A DNA stretch of 46,788 bases from Verrucomicrobiota bacterium (lineage in GTDB: Bacteria; Verrucomicrobiota; Verrucomicrobiia; Chthoniobacterales; UBA10450). The DNA lies in NCBI GenBank assembly GCA_019244415.1, contig JAFASN010000062.1, positions 1 to 46,788 of the forward strand, written 5' to 3'. Shown here piece after piece: positions 26,785 through 35,765 of this stretch (positions are counted from its first letter, which is position 1; every line of letters starts with the position of its first letter). Both the position numbers and the translations under genes were made by a program. A model generated the notes under the pieces. It was not told where the DNA came from, did not search any database, and saw nothing but the letters and a program-made list of their open reading frames with translations.

Positions 26785-28758
26785 ATGTCGTTTCGAATTC
26801 TCTCGTTGTTCGTAATTGGCGCGTTAATTACGAACGGCTACGCTGCGGACGCGCCTGCGAAAGCGGTTGCTCCGCCCGACAGTGTTGTCGCGGGAAACAT
26901 CCCGCCGATTCCAGCTGAGTTGCCGGAAGAGGTGCGTCCTTACACTGAATTCCGCACCGCTGCCTTTCAGGATTGGGCGCCGAACACTCACGACATGCTG
27001 ATCCTGACGCGGTTCGGCGAAACGAACCAGGTCCATCGAGTGGCCGAGCCGGGTGGCGCGCGCACGCAGCTCACTTTTTTCCCCGATCGCGTCGATGCTG
27101 CGCGAGTCGAGCCGACACGCGGCGAGTACTTCGTTTTCTCAAAAGGGGCGGGTGGAAACGAGTTCAACCAGAATTATCGGTTCGACTTCGGAACGGGCGA
27201 AATCACGCTGCTGACTGACGGCAAATCGCGCAATTCCGAACCCGTCTTCAGCAATCGTGGCGATCGCGTGGCCTACACTTCCACGCGGCGCAACGGCGCC
27301 GACACCGACATTTACGTCGAGGCGCCGCTCGACCCGAAAAGCGACCGCATGCTCGCGCAGGTGAAGGGCGGCGGGTGGCAGGTGGAAGATTGGTCGCCGG
27401 ACGATCAACAACTCGTCGTTCTTGAGTACATCTCAATTAACGAAAGCTATCTCTGGCTGTTCAACGCGCAGACCGGCGAGCGCAAAGAGATCACGCCGCC
27501 CAATGGTAGCGGCGAAAAAATCTCCTACTCGCGTGCGCGTTTCGCAAAAGACGGCAAGGGGCTCTTCGTCACGACCGATCGCGATTCGGAATTTCAGCGG
27601 CTCGCTTACATCGATCTGGCAAGCGGCAAGCAGAGTTTGCTGCTCCCGGATGCGAAATTTGATGCGGATGATTGGGACCTGAGCGGCGACGGAAAATGGA
27701 TCGCTTACACCCTGAACGAGAACGGCAGCAGCACCCTGCACGTACTCAGCGTCTCCGTTTCGGGTAACAGCGCCTCGGCAACGCCTGCGGATGAACCTGT
27801 TTTCGATCCACCGCTGCACGCCAGCGTGATCGGTGGTCTGCGCTGGCACAAGAAGGACAACCTTTTCGCGTTCAATGTACTCAACGCACGATCGCCATCC
27901 GACGTTTACACATGCGAAGGGACCAAGGTCACGCGCTGGACGCAGAGTGAGACGGGGGGAATTCCGCCGCAAAGATTCGTCGAGCCGGAGCTGGTCAAAT
28001 GGAAGTCTTTCGATGGCCGGGAGCTTTCCGGGTTTTTGTATCTCCCGGCGCATCCCGCGAGCAAGATGCCGCTGATCATCAATATTCACGGCGGCCCCGA
28101 GGCGCAGACGCGGCCGGTGTTTCTCGGGCGCAACAATTACCTGGTCAACGAGCTGGGCTGCGCGATGATTTTCCCGAATGTGCGCGGCTCGGCTGGTTAC
28201 GGGAAGACGTTCCTGAAGCTCGACAATGGAATGCAACGCGAAGGCGCTTACAAGGATATCGCGGCGCTGATTGATTGGGCAAAAACGCAGCCGGAATTTG
28301 ATGCGAACCGCGTCATGGTGACGGGCGGCTCTTACGGCGGCCACATGACACTGGCCGTCGCGAGCATGTTCGCGGACAAGATTCGCTGTGCGCTTGACGT
28401 CGTGGGCATGTCAAACTTGCGCACCTTTCTCGAGCATACCGAAAGTTACCGTCGCGATTTGCGGCGAGTTGAGTACGGCGACGAGCGCGATCCGAAAATG
28501 CGTGAGTGGATGGAACGAACGGCGCCTTTGAATAACGCGCAGAAGATCACCAAGCCATTGTTTGTCGTTGCCGGCGCGAATGATCCGCGCGTGCCGAAGA
28601 GCGAAGCGGACCAGATCGTGGCAACGTTGAAGAAACAAGGCACGGCGGTGTGGTATCTCATCGGCAAAGACGAAGGGCACGGCTTTGCCAAAAAGAAAAA
28701 CGCCGACTTCCAATTTTACGCGACGGTGGCGTTTGTTCGCGATTACCTGCTGAAATAG
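26785..28758 (+). CDS. Secreted S9-family prolyl oligopeptidase-like serine peptidase
   Basis: 657 residues with an N-terminal signal peptide (RILSLFVIGALITNGYA). The first part is a beta-propeller of TolB/DPP-like blades (FSNRGDRVAYTSTRRNGADTD, WSPDDQQLVVLEY, LSGDGKWIAYTLNENG). The C-terminal alpha/beta hydrolase has the triad Ser516 (GGSYGGH), Asp600 (GANDPRV) and His632 (DEGHGF). NIHGGPEAQ forms the oxyanion region. It probably degrades oligopeptides in the periplasm. Monocistronic; a GAGCGAAG-type repeat precedes it. Confidence 0.94.
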   Translation: MSFRILSLFVIGALITNGYAADAPAKAVAPPDSVVAGNIPPIPAELPEEVRPYTEFRTAAFQDWAPNTHDMLILTRFGETNQVHRVAEPGGARTQLTFFPDRVDAARVEPTRGEYFVFSKGAGGNEFNQNYRFDFGTGEITLLTDGKSRNSEPVFSNRGDRVAYTSTRRNGADTDIYVEAPLDPKSDRMLAQVKGGGWQVEDWSPDDQQLVVLEYISINESYLWLFNAQTGERKEITPPNGSGEKISYSRARFAKDGKGLFVTTDRDSEFQRLAYIDLASGKQSLLLPDAKFDADDWDLSGDGKWIAYTLNENGSSTLHVLSVSVSGNSASATPADEPVFDPPLHASVIGGLRWHKKDNLFAFNVLNARSPSDVYTCEGTKVTRWTQSETGGIPPQRFVEPELVKWKSFDGRELSGFLYLPAHPASKMPLIINIHGGPEAQTRPVFLGRNNYLVNELGCAMIFPNVRGSAGYGKTFLKLDNGMQREGAYKDIAALIDWAKTQPEFDANRVMVTGGSYGGHMTLAVASMFADKIRCALDVVGMSNLRTFLEHTESYRRDLRRVEYGDERDPKMREWMERTAPLNNAQKITKPLFVVAGANDPRVPKSEADQIVATLKKQGTAVWYLIGKDEGHGFAKKKNADFQFYATVAFVRDYLLK

Positions 28759-28950
28759 CGGGAAGTCCAGCCATCAACTCGCACCGAAATCTTTTTCGAT
28801 GGCGATCGCGATGAGCAGGAGCATCTGCGCACTTTTATCGGTTTCCTGACGGAATTCGAAAAGCGCGCGTACTTGGTTTCGTAATTACGACGGCGCGCGC
28901 ATGAAGGCTGCGGCATCCCGATGGGTGCGCGGTAACGATTCATTAACGCT

Positions 28951-29376
28951 ATGGCTACACGAACTGGATCGGCGGTCTGGAATGGCACACTCAAAGGCGG
29001 CAGCGGCACGATGAAGCTCGGCAGCGGCGCCTACGAAGGGCCGTTTTCGTTTATGTCGCGTTTCGAGAACGGCAGCGGAACGAACCCTGAAGAACTCATC
29101 GGCGCAGCGCTGGCCGGCTGCTTTTCAATGGCGTTGTCTGCGAATCTGGAGAAAGCCGGCCATCCGGCCACGCGCGTGAGTACGACGGCGACCGTGAAGC
29201 TGGAGATGCTGACCGACGGGCCGAAAATCACTACGATTGAGTTGCAAAATCAGTCGGAGGTGCCGGGCATCGACGACTCTGCATTCCAACGCGAAGCGGA
29301 GAAGACGAAATCAGGTTGCCCGGTTTCCAAGGCACTGACAGGCACCGAGATTAAGCTAAACGCGAAGCTGTTATAG
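28951..29376 (+). CDS. OsmC-family peroxiredoxin
   Basis: 141 residues, the usual OsmC length. The redox cysteines Cys57 (LAGCFSMAL) and Cys123 (SGCPVSKAL) are present, with Arg37 and Glu48 at the expected places. The N-terminus ATRTGSAVWNGTLKGGSG matches the OsmC subgroup more than Ohr. It reduces organic hydroperoxides, usually with lipoyl proteins as electron donors. It stands alone, about 190 bases after the S9 peptidase. Confidence 0.94.
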   Translation: MATRTGSAVWNGTLKGGSGTMKLGSGAYEGPFSFMSRFENGSGTNPEELIGAALAGCFSMALSANLEKAGHPATRVSTTATVKLEMLTDGPKITTIELQNQSEVPGIDDSAFQREAEKTKSGCPVSKALTGTEIKLNAKLL

Positions 29377-29449
29377 CAGACGGCTGCCCTCAGCCGAGGG
29401 CGGGCGCGACATCACGACGTTTATGCGTCTGGCGACACGCGCCTCGGCG

Positions 29450-30040
29450 TCAGAGCTTAGCGTAAACGCCGATCAGCGGGCGCTTCGAGGGAACTGGCGA
29501 ACGAAAGTCGCTGACGAAACCGTTCTTTGTTCGCAGCTCAACGTGGCCGGCCGATCGTCTCGTGCCGTAAACGAGCACTGAACCAATCGGCGCGGCAAAC
29601 GGATCGTTTACCGGCAGACGTTTGAATCCGTAATGGCTCACCAGGTCAGCGGCGGCATCGCGCGCGTACTCACTTTTCGGCCGGGAATCGATCACGCCGG
29701 ACGCAAGCAGCGCCTCCTTCACGTAATGCCAGCAAAGCGAGCGCGAATGGGCGTGCGCCCGTTCCTCGGCGATGCTGGCCGCGCGCAACAGCTTGGGATC
29801 GAGGTTGCGATCGACTCTGGCCAGGGGATAAAGCAATTGCTTCGGGTAGTAGTGGGTAATGATAGGGGCAGATTCCGTGCGCCCATCCGGCGTTCTGAAG
29901 ACGTAACGCGCTGGATGCGCCGTCTCGTGGCCGTCGTCTGGCAAATGCAACCGCGCCGGTGCAAATGTCTGCGCGTGCACGGCAGTAACGACCAGAAATG
30001 ATGATGCGCTGGCGGCGGCGAGCAGGAAGAGCCGTCTCAC
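29450..30040 (-). CDS. Secreted protein with conserved Cys/His/Asp, copy A (NlpC/CHAP-like candidate)
   Basis: 196 residues with a signal peptide (MRRLFLLAAASASSFLVVTAVHA). It is a paralogue of the protein at 34947-35522. The shared core runs AEERAHAHSR, CWxxVKEAL, ASG/AAG then DSRPK, YGFxRLPV, PIGSVLVY, AGHVE(I/L)RT, GFVSDFRS and LxGVY. Conserved Cys103, His166 and Asp178 are spaced as in papain-like NlpC/P60 or CHAP hydrolases, which cut cell-wall peptides. I do not recognise a named family, so the hydrolase call is tentative. About 200 bases separate it from the downstream end of the next gene on this strand. Confidence 0.8.
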   Translation of the reverse strand: MRRLFLLAAASASSFLVVTAVHAQTFAPARLHLPDDGHETAHPARYVFRTPDGRTESAPIITHYYPKQLLYPLARVDRNLDPKLLRAASIAEERAHAHSRSLCWHYVKEALLASGVIDSRPKSEYARDAAADLVSHYGFKRLPVNDPFAAPIGSVLVYGTRRSAGHVELRTKNGFVSDFRSPVPSKRPLIGVYAKL

Positions 30041-30243
30041 GGGCGGGATGTTTGGCGGCTATTCCAACGACGCGCAAGCATTTTTTGCAAAAAAATTTCG
30101 CGGTAAGTTGCTCAACGGGAAAATTCTGTCGCGGTTCTGGCCGACTGCGAATCACGCTGGCGTGTCAGGAAACAGGGCCAGCGGCGCTAATCATACCGCC
30201 TCGAATCGCATCTCACACGCGAACGGCCGCGCTCGGGAGCGAC

Positions 30244-31167
30244 TTACAATCGCGCCACGTACTCAGCCATGCGTGAACGCATCGGCGCATCAGGTAAACG
30301 TCCGCTGCCTGCGCGCAGATTATCTTCCATGTGCTCCGGTTTGTCCGTCGCTGGAATCGCACACGTTACTGCCGGATACGCGATGATCCATTTTAACATG
30401 AATTGCGCCCAGGAGGTGCAATCGAATTCCCGTGCGAAATCGGGCAGCGGCTTGCCGCGCACACGGGCGAACAAATCGCCCGCGCCGAACGGCCGATTTA
30501 CGATCACCGCCACGCCGCGTTCCTGGGCCAGTGGCAGAATACGCTGCTCCGCTTCGGGCTCAGAGAGCGAGTAGTTGATTTGAACAAAATCGACGCGCTC
30601 GCTGCGAAGTACGCGCTCGAGTTCAGAGTACGCGCTCGAATTGTAGTGCGTGATGCCGAGGTAACGAATCCGCCGCTGAGCCTTCCAGTCGCGCATCGTG
30701 GCAAGCTGCGTGGTGGTATCGACGAGATTATGCACCTGCATCAGGTCGATCGTCTTTGTCTGGAGCAAACGAAACGATCGCTCCATGGAGTCGATTCCTG
30801 CCTGTTTGCCGCGCGTCCACACTTTAGTCGCGAGGAAAACCGAATCGCGCAGCTTCAGTTTGCTCACGAGCTCGCCGACCACCTCTTCCGCGTGACCATA
30901 CATCGGTGACGAGTCAATCACACGGCCGCCGAGCTTTACCAACTCGCTGAGTACCGGCTCGAGCGTACTCGCCTGCGAGGGATCGACGTCAAAGACGCGC
31001 GACGTGCCGAGTCCGATCACCGGCAACTTTTCTCCCGAGCTTGGGATCGCGCGCGTCACCATCTCCAATGTTTCGCGTACCGCCCGGACGCTGACGGGCA
31101 AAAGCATTCCAGCCGCTGTCGCGCTGATCATGCGCACTGCGTCGCGTCGAGTCATCCCATCTGTCAT
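30244..31167 (-). CDS. Tat-exported aldo/keto reductase
   Basis: 307 residues from ATG at 31167 (or 31155). The frame is open 40 codons upstream, but these starts place the twin-arginine signal (MTRRDAVRMISATAAGMLLP) at the N-terminus. AKR fold: IGLGTSRVF, the catalytic Asp and Tyr in VIDSSPMYGH, Lys in LATKVW and His in LMQVHN. The C-terminal cofactor region is TCAIPATDKPEH. Divergent from the epimerase-like gene at 31278, which also carries a Tat signal. NADPH-using families are normally cytosolic, so cofactor supply outside the cytosol is an open question. Confidence 0.9.
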   Translation of the reverse strand: MTDGMTRRDAVRMISATAAGMLLPVSVRAVRETLEMVTRAIPSSGEKLPVIGLGTSRVFDVDPSQASTLEPVLSELVKLGGRVIDSSPMYGHAEEVVGELVSKLKLRDSVFLATKVWTRGKQAGIDSMERSFRLLQTKTIDLMQVHNLVDTTTQLATMRDWKAQRRIRYLGITHYNSSAYSELERVLRSERVDFVQINYSLSEPEAEQRILPLAQERGVAVIVNRPFGAGDLFARVRGKPLPDFAREFDCTSWAQFMLKWIIAYPAVTCAIPATDKPEHMEDNLRAGSGRLPDAPMRSRMAEYVARL

Positions 31168-31277
31168 TTCGCGCGAAAAGGGAAATAGAGCCGGGAAATC
31201 TCTCCCAACAATTTCTGCGAAGGCAAGCGAGAGATTCCTCGACGCTGGCTCCTGAATAACAGAAAAGTACAGCCCGA

Positions 31278-32417
31278 ATGGCAGCATCGTTGCGCAACGG
31301 AGAGACGACCCGGCGGCGATTCCTCAAGCTTTCAACTGCCGGCGCGCTTGCGCTGAGTGCAACTTGCACCCTAACTTTTGCCGAGGAAAAAGTGAAGCCG
31401 CTCCGTATTCTCATCCTCGGCGGCACTGGTTTCATTGGTCCGTGCCAGGTGAAGTACGCGCTCAGCCGCGGACATAAGGTCACGACTTTCAACCGCGGCA
31501 AAACGCATTTTGGAGAATTGCCGGCAAGCGTCGAGCAGTTGATCGGCGACCGGAACGGGCACCTTGACGCGCTCAAAAACCGGCAGTGGGATGTATGCAT
31601 CGATAACCCGACGACATTGCCGGCCTGGGTACGCGATGCCGGCCAGGTGCTGAAGGGCAATGTCGAACGCTACATTTTCATTTCGACGATTTCGGTCTAC
31701 GCCGACACGAGCAAAGGCGCGGATGAATCAGCGCCGCTGCAAAAGTACGAGGGAGCTGATCCGTTTGCGGAGACGCTCGAAGCGATGAAAGCCAGCGGCT
31801 ACAAAACGTATGGGCCGCTGAAAGCACTCTCCGAGCAGGAAGCGGAGAAATGGTTCCCGGGGAAAACGCTGATCGTCCGGCCAGGATTGATCGTGGGCCC
31901 GCGCGATGAGACGGACCGGTTTACCTACTGGCCGGTGCGGATCAGTCGCGGCGGCGAAGTACTCGCGCCCGGCAAACCAGAAGACCCGGTGCAGTTCATC
32001 GATGCGCGTGATCTCGCGGAATGGACGATTCGCATGGCCGAAAATCGCGCGACCGGAATTTATAACGCGACCGGTCCGGCAAAGCCGCTGTCCATCGGCG
32101 AAATGCTCGATGGAATCAAAGAGGCGCTGCATTCGGACGCGAAGTTCACGTGGGCGCCCGCTGATTTTCTCAAGAAGGAGAAAGTCGAACCGTGGTCGGA
32201 CATGCCCGTTTGGACGGGTGAAGACGCCGGCATGGCGCGAACGAACATCAGCGCTGCGCTGGGCACAGGACTGACTTTTCGCCCACTGGCTGAAACTGCG
32301 GTCGACACGCTTGCCTGGTTCAAGTCCCTTCCACAGGAGCGAAAACTGCGCGCGGGATTGACACCTCAACGGGAAAAGGACGTACTCACGGCCTGGCACG
32401 CAGCGCAGGAGCGTTGA
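31278..32417 (+). CDS. Tat-exported NAD-dependent epimerase/dehydratase-like protein
   Basis: 379 residues. It opens with a twin-arginine signal (TTRRRFLKLSTAGALALSATCTLTFA). The mature part is an extended SDR: LILGGTGFIG cofactor loop, ISTISVYAD, a YGPLK motif matching Y-x3-K, and VRPGLIVGPRDETDR. It resembles isoflavone-reductase or epimerase proteins often found with a Tat signal in soil bacteria. Substrate is unknown. It starts 110 bases from the AKR in divergent orientation and lies 14 bases before the MDR oxidoreductase, so those two may be co-transcribed. Confidence 0.9.
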   Translation: MAASLRNGETTRRRFLKLSTAGALALSATCTLTFAEEKVKPLRILILGGTGFIGPCQVKYALSRGHKVTTFNRGKTHFGELPASVEQLIGDRNGHLDALKNRQWDVCIDNPTTLPAWVRDAGQVLKGNVERYIFISTISVYADTSKGADESAPLQKYEGADPFAETLEAMKASGYKTYGPLKALSEQEAEKWFPGKTLIVRPGLIVGPRDETDRFTYWPVRISRGGEVLAPGKPEDPVQFIDARDLAEWTIRMAENRATGIYNATGPAKPLSIGEMLDGIKEALHSDAKFTWAPADFLKKEKVEPWSDMPVWTGEDAGMARTNISAALGTGLTFRPLAETAVDTLAWFKSLPQERKLRAGLTPQREKDVLTAWHAAQER

Positions 32418-32431
32418 GCTAGACACATCCG

Positions 32432-33544
32432 ATGAAAATCAAACGCGTTCTGCGATGGAGCGCCCTGTTCATTCTGCTGCTGGCCGTTCTCGCTCTGCTG
32501 GTCGCCTACGTCACTTCCACGAACAATTGCGATCGCATCAGCCGTTTCACCGGCGCCGGCATGAAGGCGGTCATCAGGTGCGACTATGGTTCGCCGGACG
32601 CGCTCAAAGTTGCCGATGTGCAAAAGCCCGCGCCGGGCCCGGATGAGATTCTGGTCAAAGTACGGGCTGCTTCGGTAAACCCGCTCGACTGGCACATGAT
32701 GGAAGGCACGCCGTACTTGATGCGCATCGGCACCGGCTTACGCAAGCCGACCGACGTGTTCCTCGGCGTGGATTACGCCGGAACGGTGGAGCGCGTCGGC
32801 AGCAATGTTACTCAATTTACTCCCGGCGACGACGTTTTCGGCGGGAGAGATGGCGCGCTGGCTGAGTACATTTGTGTGCGCGCAGACCACGCGGTGGTAC
32901 GCAAACCGGCTGCCGTGACGTTTGAGCAGGCGGCCGCGCTGCCGGTCGCAGGTGTCACGGCGTTGCAGGGTTTACGTGACAAGGGCAGGATCGCCGCAGG
33001 CCAGAAGGTGCTGATCAATGGTGCCTCCGGCGGTGTGGGAACGTTTGCCGTGCAGATTGCGAAGTCGCTCGGCGGCGAAGTAACGGGCGTTTGCAGCACG
33101 AAACATATCGCGCTGGTGAAATCACTCGGCGCGGACCGCGTCATCGACTACACGAAGGAGAACTTCGCGAACAGTGGGGTGGTTTACGATCTCATTCTTG
33201 ACAACGTCGGTACGCAGCCGCTATCAGCTTTCCGGCATGTCTTGAGCCCCAGCGGCAGATACGTTGCCATCGGCGGCGGCGGCACGCATGACCAGGGAAT
33301 CACCGGGCCGTTCCCTCGCATCCTGCAGGCCTGGTTGCTCTCGCATTTCACCCATCAGAAGCTTGGGATGATGCTTGCCGAGTTGAACAAGCGCGACCTT
33401 TCCTTTCTCGCCGGCATGATCGAATCCGGCCAGCTCAAACCGGTGATCGACCGTGACTACAAATCGTTAGGCCAGGTCGCCGAAGCGATGCGTTACCTCG
33501 AACAAGGTCACGCCGCGGGCAAGATCATCGTCAACATTGACTGA
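32432..33544 (+). CDS. Membrane-anchored MDR-family quinone oxidoreductase-like protein
   Basis: 370 residues. Residues 8-28 form one hydrophobic helix (ALFILLLAVLALLVAYV) followed by about 20 residues and then a complete medium-chain dehydrogenase/reductase, starting MKAVIRCDYGSP. The cofactor motif is NGASGGVGTFAVQIAK; there is no catalytic zinc set (VNPLDWHM in place of Cys-based zinc motifs), as in zinc-free quinone oxidoreductases. With a short positive N-terminus (KIKR) the enzyme domain is predicted outside the cytoplasm, although that orientation is uncertain. Follows the epimerase gene by 14 bases. Confidence 0.88.
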   Translation: MKIKRVLRWSALFILLLAVLALLVAYVTSTNNCDRISRFTGAGMKAVIRCDYGSPDALKVADVQKPAPGPDEILVKVRAASVNPLDWHMMEGTPYLMRIGTGLRKPTDVFLGVDYAGTVERVGSNVTQFTPGDDVFGGRDGALAEYICVRADHAVVRKPAAVTFEQAAALPVAGVTALQGLRDKGRIAAGQKVLINGASGGVGTFAVQIAKSLGGEVTGVCSTKHIALVKSLGADRVIDYTKENFANSGVVYDLILDNVGTQPLSAFRHVLSPSGRYVAIGGGGTHDQGITGPFPRILQAWLLSHFTHQKLGMMLAELNKRDLSFLAGMIESGQLKPVIDRDYKSLGQVAEAMRYLEQGHAAGKIIVNID

Positions 33545-33580
33545 ATCTCGTTAGGACGCGGCGAAGACTTTGCTTCAACA

Positions 33581-34957
33581 ATGAATCTCCTTCGCCGCAT
33601 CGTGGATGTGCGCGCCGTAGAAACCCGGGCGCTGCTCATGGCCGCATTCTTCAACTTCCTCGTACTCGGCAGTTATTACGTACTTAAACCGATCCGCGAT
33701 GACATCGGCGCCGGCAATGGCGTGGAGAAGCTTTCGTGGATGTTTACCGGTACGATGGTCACGATGATTTTCGCCAACGCGCTCTTCTCCGGGACGGTCG
33801 CGCGCATGTCACGGCGCCGTTTCATTCCGCTCGGCTACCGGTTCTTCATCCTGAATCTCGCCGTCTTTTACTTCCTTATGAGGCTGCGTTCACCGGCGCA
33901 GATGTTTTGGGTGGGCGTCAGCTTTTTCGTCTGGGTCAGCGTCTTCAATCTTTTCGTAGTCACGCTTTTCTGGACGTTCATGACCGATGTTTTCAACACT
34001 GACCAGGGCAAACGCCTGTTCGGTTTCATCAGCGTGGGCGGCACCGTGGGCGGCGTACTCGGGGCCACCATCACCGGATCGCTCGTCCGCGCGCTTGGCG
34101 CGGGCAATCTCCTCATCGTCTCGGCGCTGATGCTCGAAGGCGCGGCATGGTGCGTGAAATTTTTCCCCGCGGACTTTCGTCATCCCGAGCGCAGCGAAGC
34201 ACGGTCGAGGGATCCCGGGGTACTTACCTCAAAGATTCCACCGCGTGCCGCCGCAACTGTCGCTCGGGATAGCAATGCTGAACGCCCGATCGGCGGCGGC
34301 ATTATCTCTGGCATTTCTCACGTTTTCCGCTCGCCCTATCTGCTGGGCATTTGCGGTTTCATGCTGCTCTACGCCATCACCACCACCATCGTTTATTTCC
34401 AGCAAGCTGACCTGACTCAGCACCAGTTTCATGATCGCGCCGCCCGCACCGCTTTCTTTGCGCATCTCGATACCTCGGTCAACATCCTCACCGCCCTGGT
34501 GCAGATTTTCCTCACGGGGCGCCTGCTGAAATGGGTGGGCGTCGGCCCGACCCTTGCCTTCCTGCCAGTACTCAGCGCGCTTGGCTTTGTCGCGATGGGC
34601 ATCAGCCCCACCCTGGCACTCCTCGCTGTCATTCAGGTCATTCGCCGCTCCGGCAACTTCGCCGTCACGCGACCGGCGCGCGAAGTCCTGTTCACGGTAT
34701 TGCGGCGCGAGGATAAGTACAAGGCGAAGAGTTTCATCGATACCTTCATCTACCGCACCGGCGATCAGCTCGGCGCCTGGACCTACGCGCTGCTCAATTG
34801 GCTCGGCTGGAGTTTGAAGGAAATCTCCATCGCCGCTGCTCCTCTCGCGCTAATCTGGGGTGTACTCAGCGTCTGGCTCGGGCAAAAACAAATCGCACTT
34901 GCCCATGCGCGTGAAGTCGCGGCAGCCATGCAGCGCGAAGGCGCGGCTACGACTTGA
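33581..34957 (+). CDS. NTP/NDP-exchange-type transporter (Tlc/AAA family)-like membrane protein
   Basis: 458 residues with about 12 hydrophobic segments. The opening NFLVLGSYYVLKPIRDDIGA resembles the Y-x-x-L(R/K)P-x-RD motif of ATP/ADP antiporters. VTLFWTFMTDVFNTDQGKRLFGFISVGGTVGG is shared with that family and related MFS proteins. In free-living bacteria such proteins are of uncertain substrate. The central loop between the two halves includes a palindromic repeat read in frame (HPERSEARSRDPG and downstream). It lies 36 bases after the MDR gene. Confidence 0.8.
   Translation: MNLLRRIVDVRAVETRALLMAAFFNFLVLGSYYVLKPIRDDIGAGNGVEKLSWMFTGTMVTMIFANALFSGTVARMSRRRFIPLGYRFFILNLAVFYFLMRLRSPAQMFWVGVSFFVWVSVFNLFVVTLFWTFMTDVFNTDQGKRLFGFISVGGTVGGVLGATITGSLVRALGAGNLLIVSALMLEGAAWCVKFFPADFRHPERSEARSRDPGVLTSKIPPRAAATVARDSNAERPIGGGIISGISHVFRSPYLLGICGFMLLYAITTTIVYFQQADLTQHQFHDRAARTAFFAHLDTSVNILTALVQIFLTGRLLKWVGVGPTLAFLPVLSALGFVAMGISPTLALLAVIQVIRRSGNFAVTRPAREVLFTVLRREDKYKAKSFIDTFIYRTGDQLGAWTYALLNWLGWSLKEISIAAAPLALIWGVLSVWLGQKQIALAHAREVAAAMQREGAATT
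34179..34273. repeat. GAGCGAAG-type inverted-repeat element, copy 4, inside the transporter gene
   Basis: The left end GTCATCCCGAGCGCAGCGAAG and right end CGCTCGGGATAGC form an inverted pair about 95 bases apart. The element is translated in frame as part of the loop between the two halves of the transporter. Confidence 0.78.
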
Positions 34958-35522
34958 CGTAAACGCCGAGCAGCGGACGGCGCGACGGCGTTTTCGAGCG
35001 GAAATCGCTGACAAAGCCATCAGCGGTGCGAATCTCAACGTGTCCAGCGGCGCGGCTGGCGCTGTAGACAAGTACCGACCCGATGGGCGCCTGATACGGA
35101 TCAGTCACGGGCAGTCGGATGAAACCGTAGCTACTCACCAGCTCTTGCGCCGCCTCTTTCGCCAGCGGCGTCTTGGGGCGCGAGTCAACCGCGCCGGCCG
35201 CGACCAGCGCTTCTTTCACCGCACGCCAGCATTGCCGCCGCGAATGCGCGTGAGCGCGTTCCTCGGCGATCGTCGCGGCGCGCATCAGCTTCGGATCAAT
35301 CTGCGCCATATTTCTGTTGCCGAACGGACGCACAATCTTCTTCGCCTGGTACTTGTCGATTACCTCAATCGCGCTGCTTTTGCCAGACGCATCATGGAAG
35401 GTAAATTTCTGCGGCGCCGGCTTCGCCGGCGAAGGTGACATGACGAGGGCTGAAACGTTGACCGGGCTCAAAGCAGCGCAGGCGGCAACAACAAGAGCAG
35501 AAATCGGCAGAAGTTTGTGCAT
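34947..35522 (-). CDS. Secreted protein with conserved Cys/His/Asp, copy B (NlpC/CHAP-like candidate)
   Basis: 191 residues with a signal peptide (MHKLLPISALVVAACAALS). Paralogue of 29450-30040. The conserved C-terminal half contains CWRAVKEAL (Cys98), PIGSVLVY, AGHVEIRT (His161) and GFVSDFRS (Asp173). The N-terminal halves differ. The last codons overlap the end of the convergent transporter gene by 11 bases. A good sigma-70-like promoter precedes it. Cell-wall hydrolase activity is inferred from the Cys/His/Asp spacing only. Confidence 0.8.
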   Translation of the reverse strand: MHKLLPISALVVAACAALSPVNVSALVMSPSPAKPAPQKFTFHDASGKSSAIEVIDKYQAKKIVRPFGNRNMAQIDPKLMRAATIAEERAHAHSRRQCWRAVKEALVAAGAVDSRPKTPLAKEAAQELVSSYGFIRLPVTDPYQAPIGSVLVYSASRAAGHVEIRTADGFVSDFRSKTPSRRPLLGVYVKS

Positions 35523-35533
35523 GGGGGTCGCGT

Positions 35534-35561
35534 CTTATACTGCAAAAACCGCGCCTGACAA
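35534..35561 (-). promoter_or_regulatory. Sigma-70-type promoter for the copy-B secreted protein
   Basis: The minus strand reads TTGTCA (35556-35561), 16 bases, TATAAG (35534-35539), ending 11 bases before the ATG. Such a short leader leaves little room for a ribosome binding site, so a second promoter further up (TTGACA near 35590) is also possible. Confidence 0.5.
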
Positions 35562-35765
35562 CCCCGTTTTCGCATAAAATTTTCATAATGTCAACAGCTT
35601 GTGGTTTTGTGGTGTTCACTCAACAGCAGAGACTTACGTGTTTGTCGTGACTGATGTTCTAAGTAGTTGCTACGCGGACTCCTGAAGAGCGCAGCCGCCT
35701 GCGTTGCGGGAGCGTTGTACTATGTCCCGCATCGTTAAGACGGGCCTTGGTCGCGCTACGCACCG

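Noticed and set aside
27433-28344. A 303-codon open frame antisense to the S9 peptidase
   Set aside because: The sense frame has a full catalytic triad and propeller; the antisense frame has no recognisable features.
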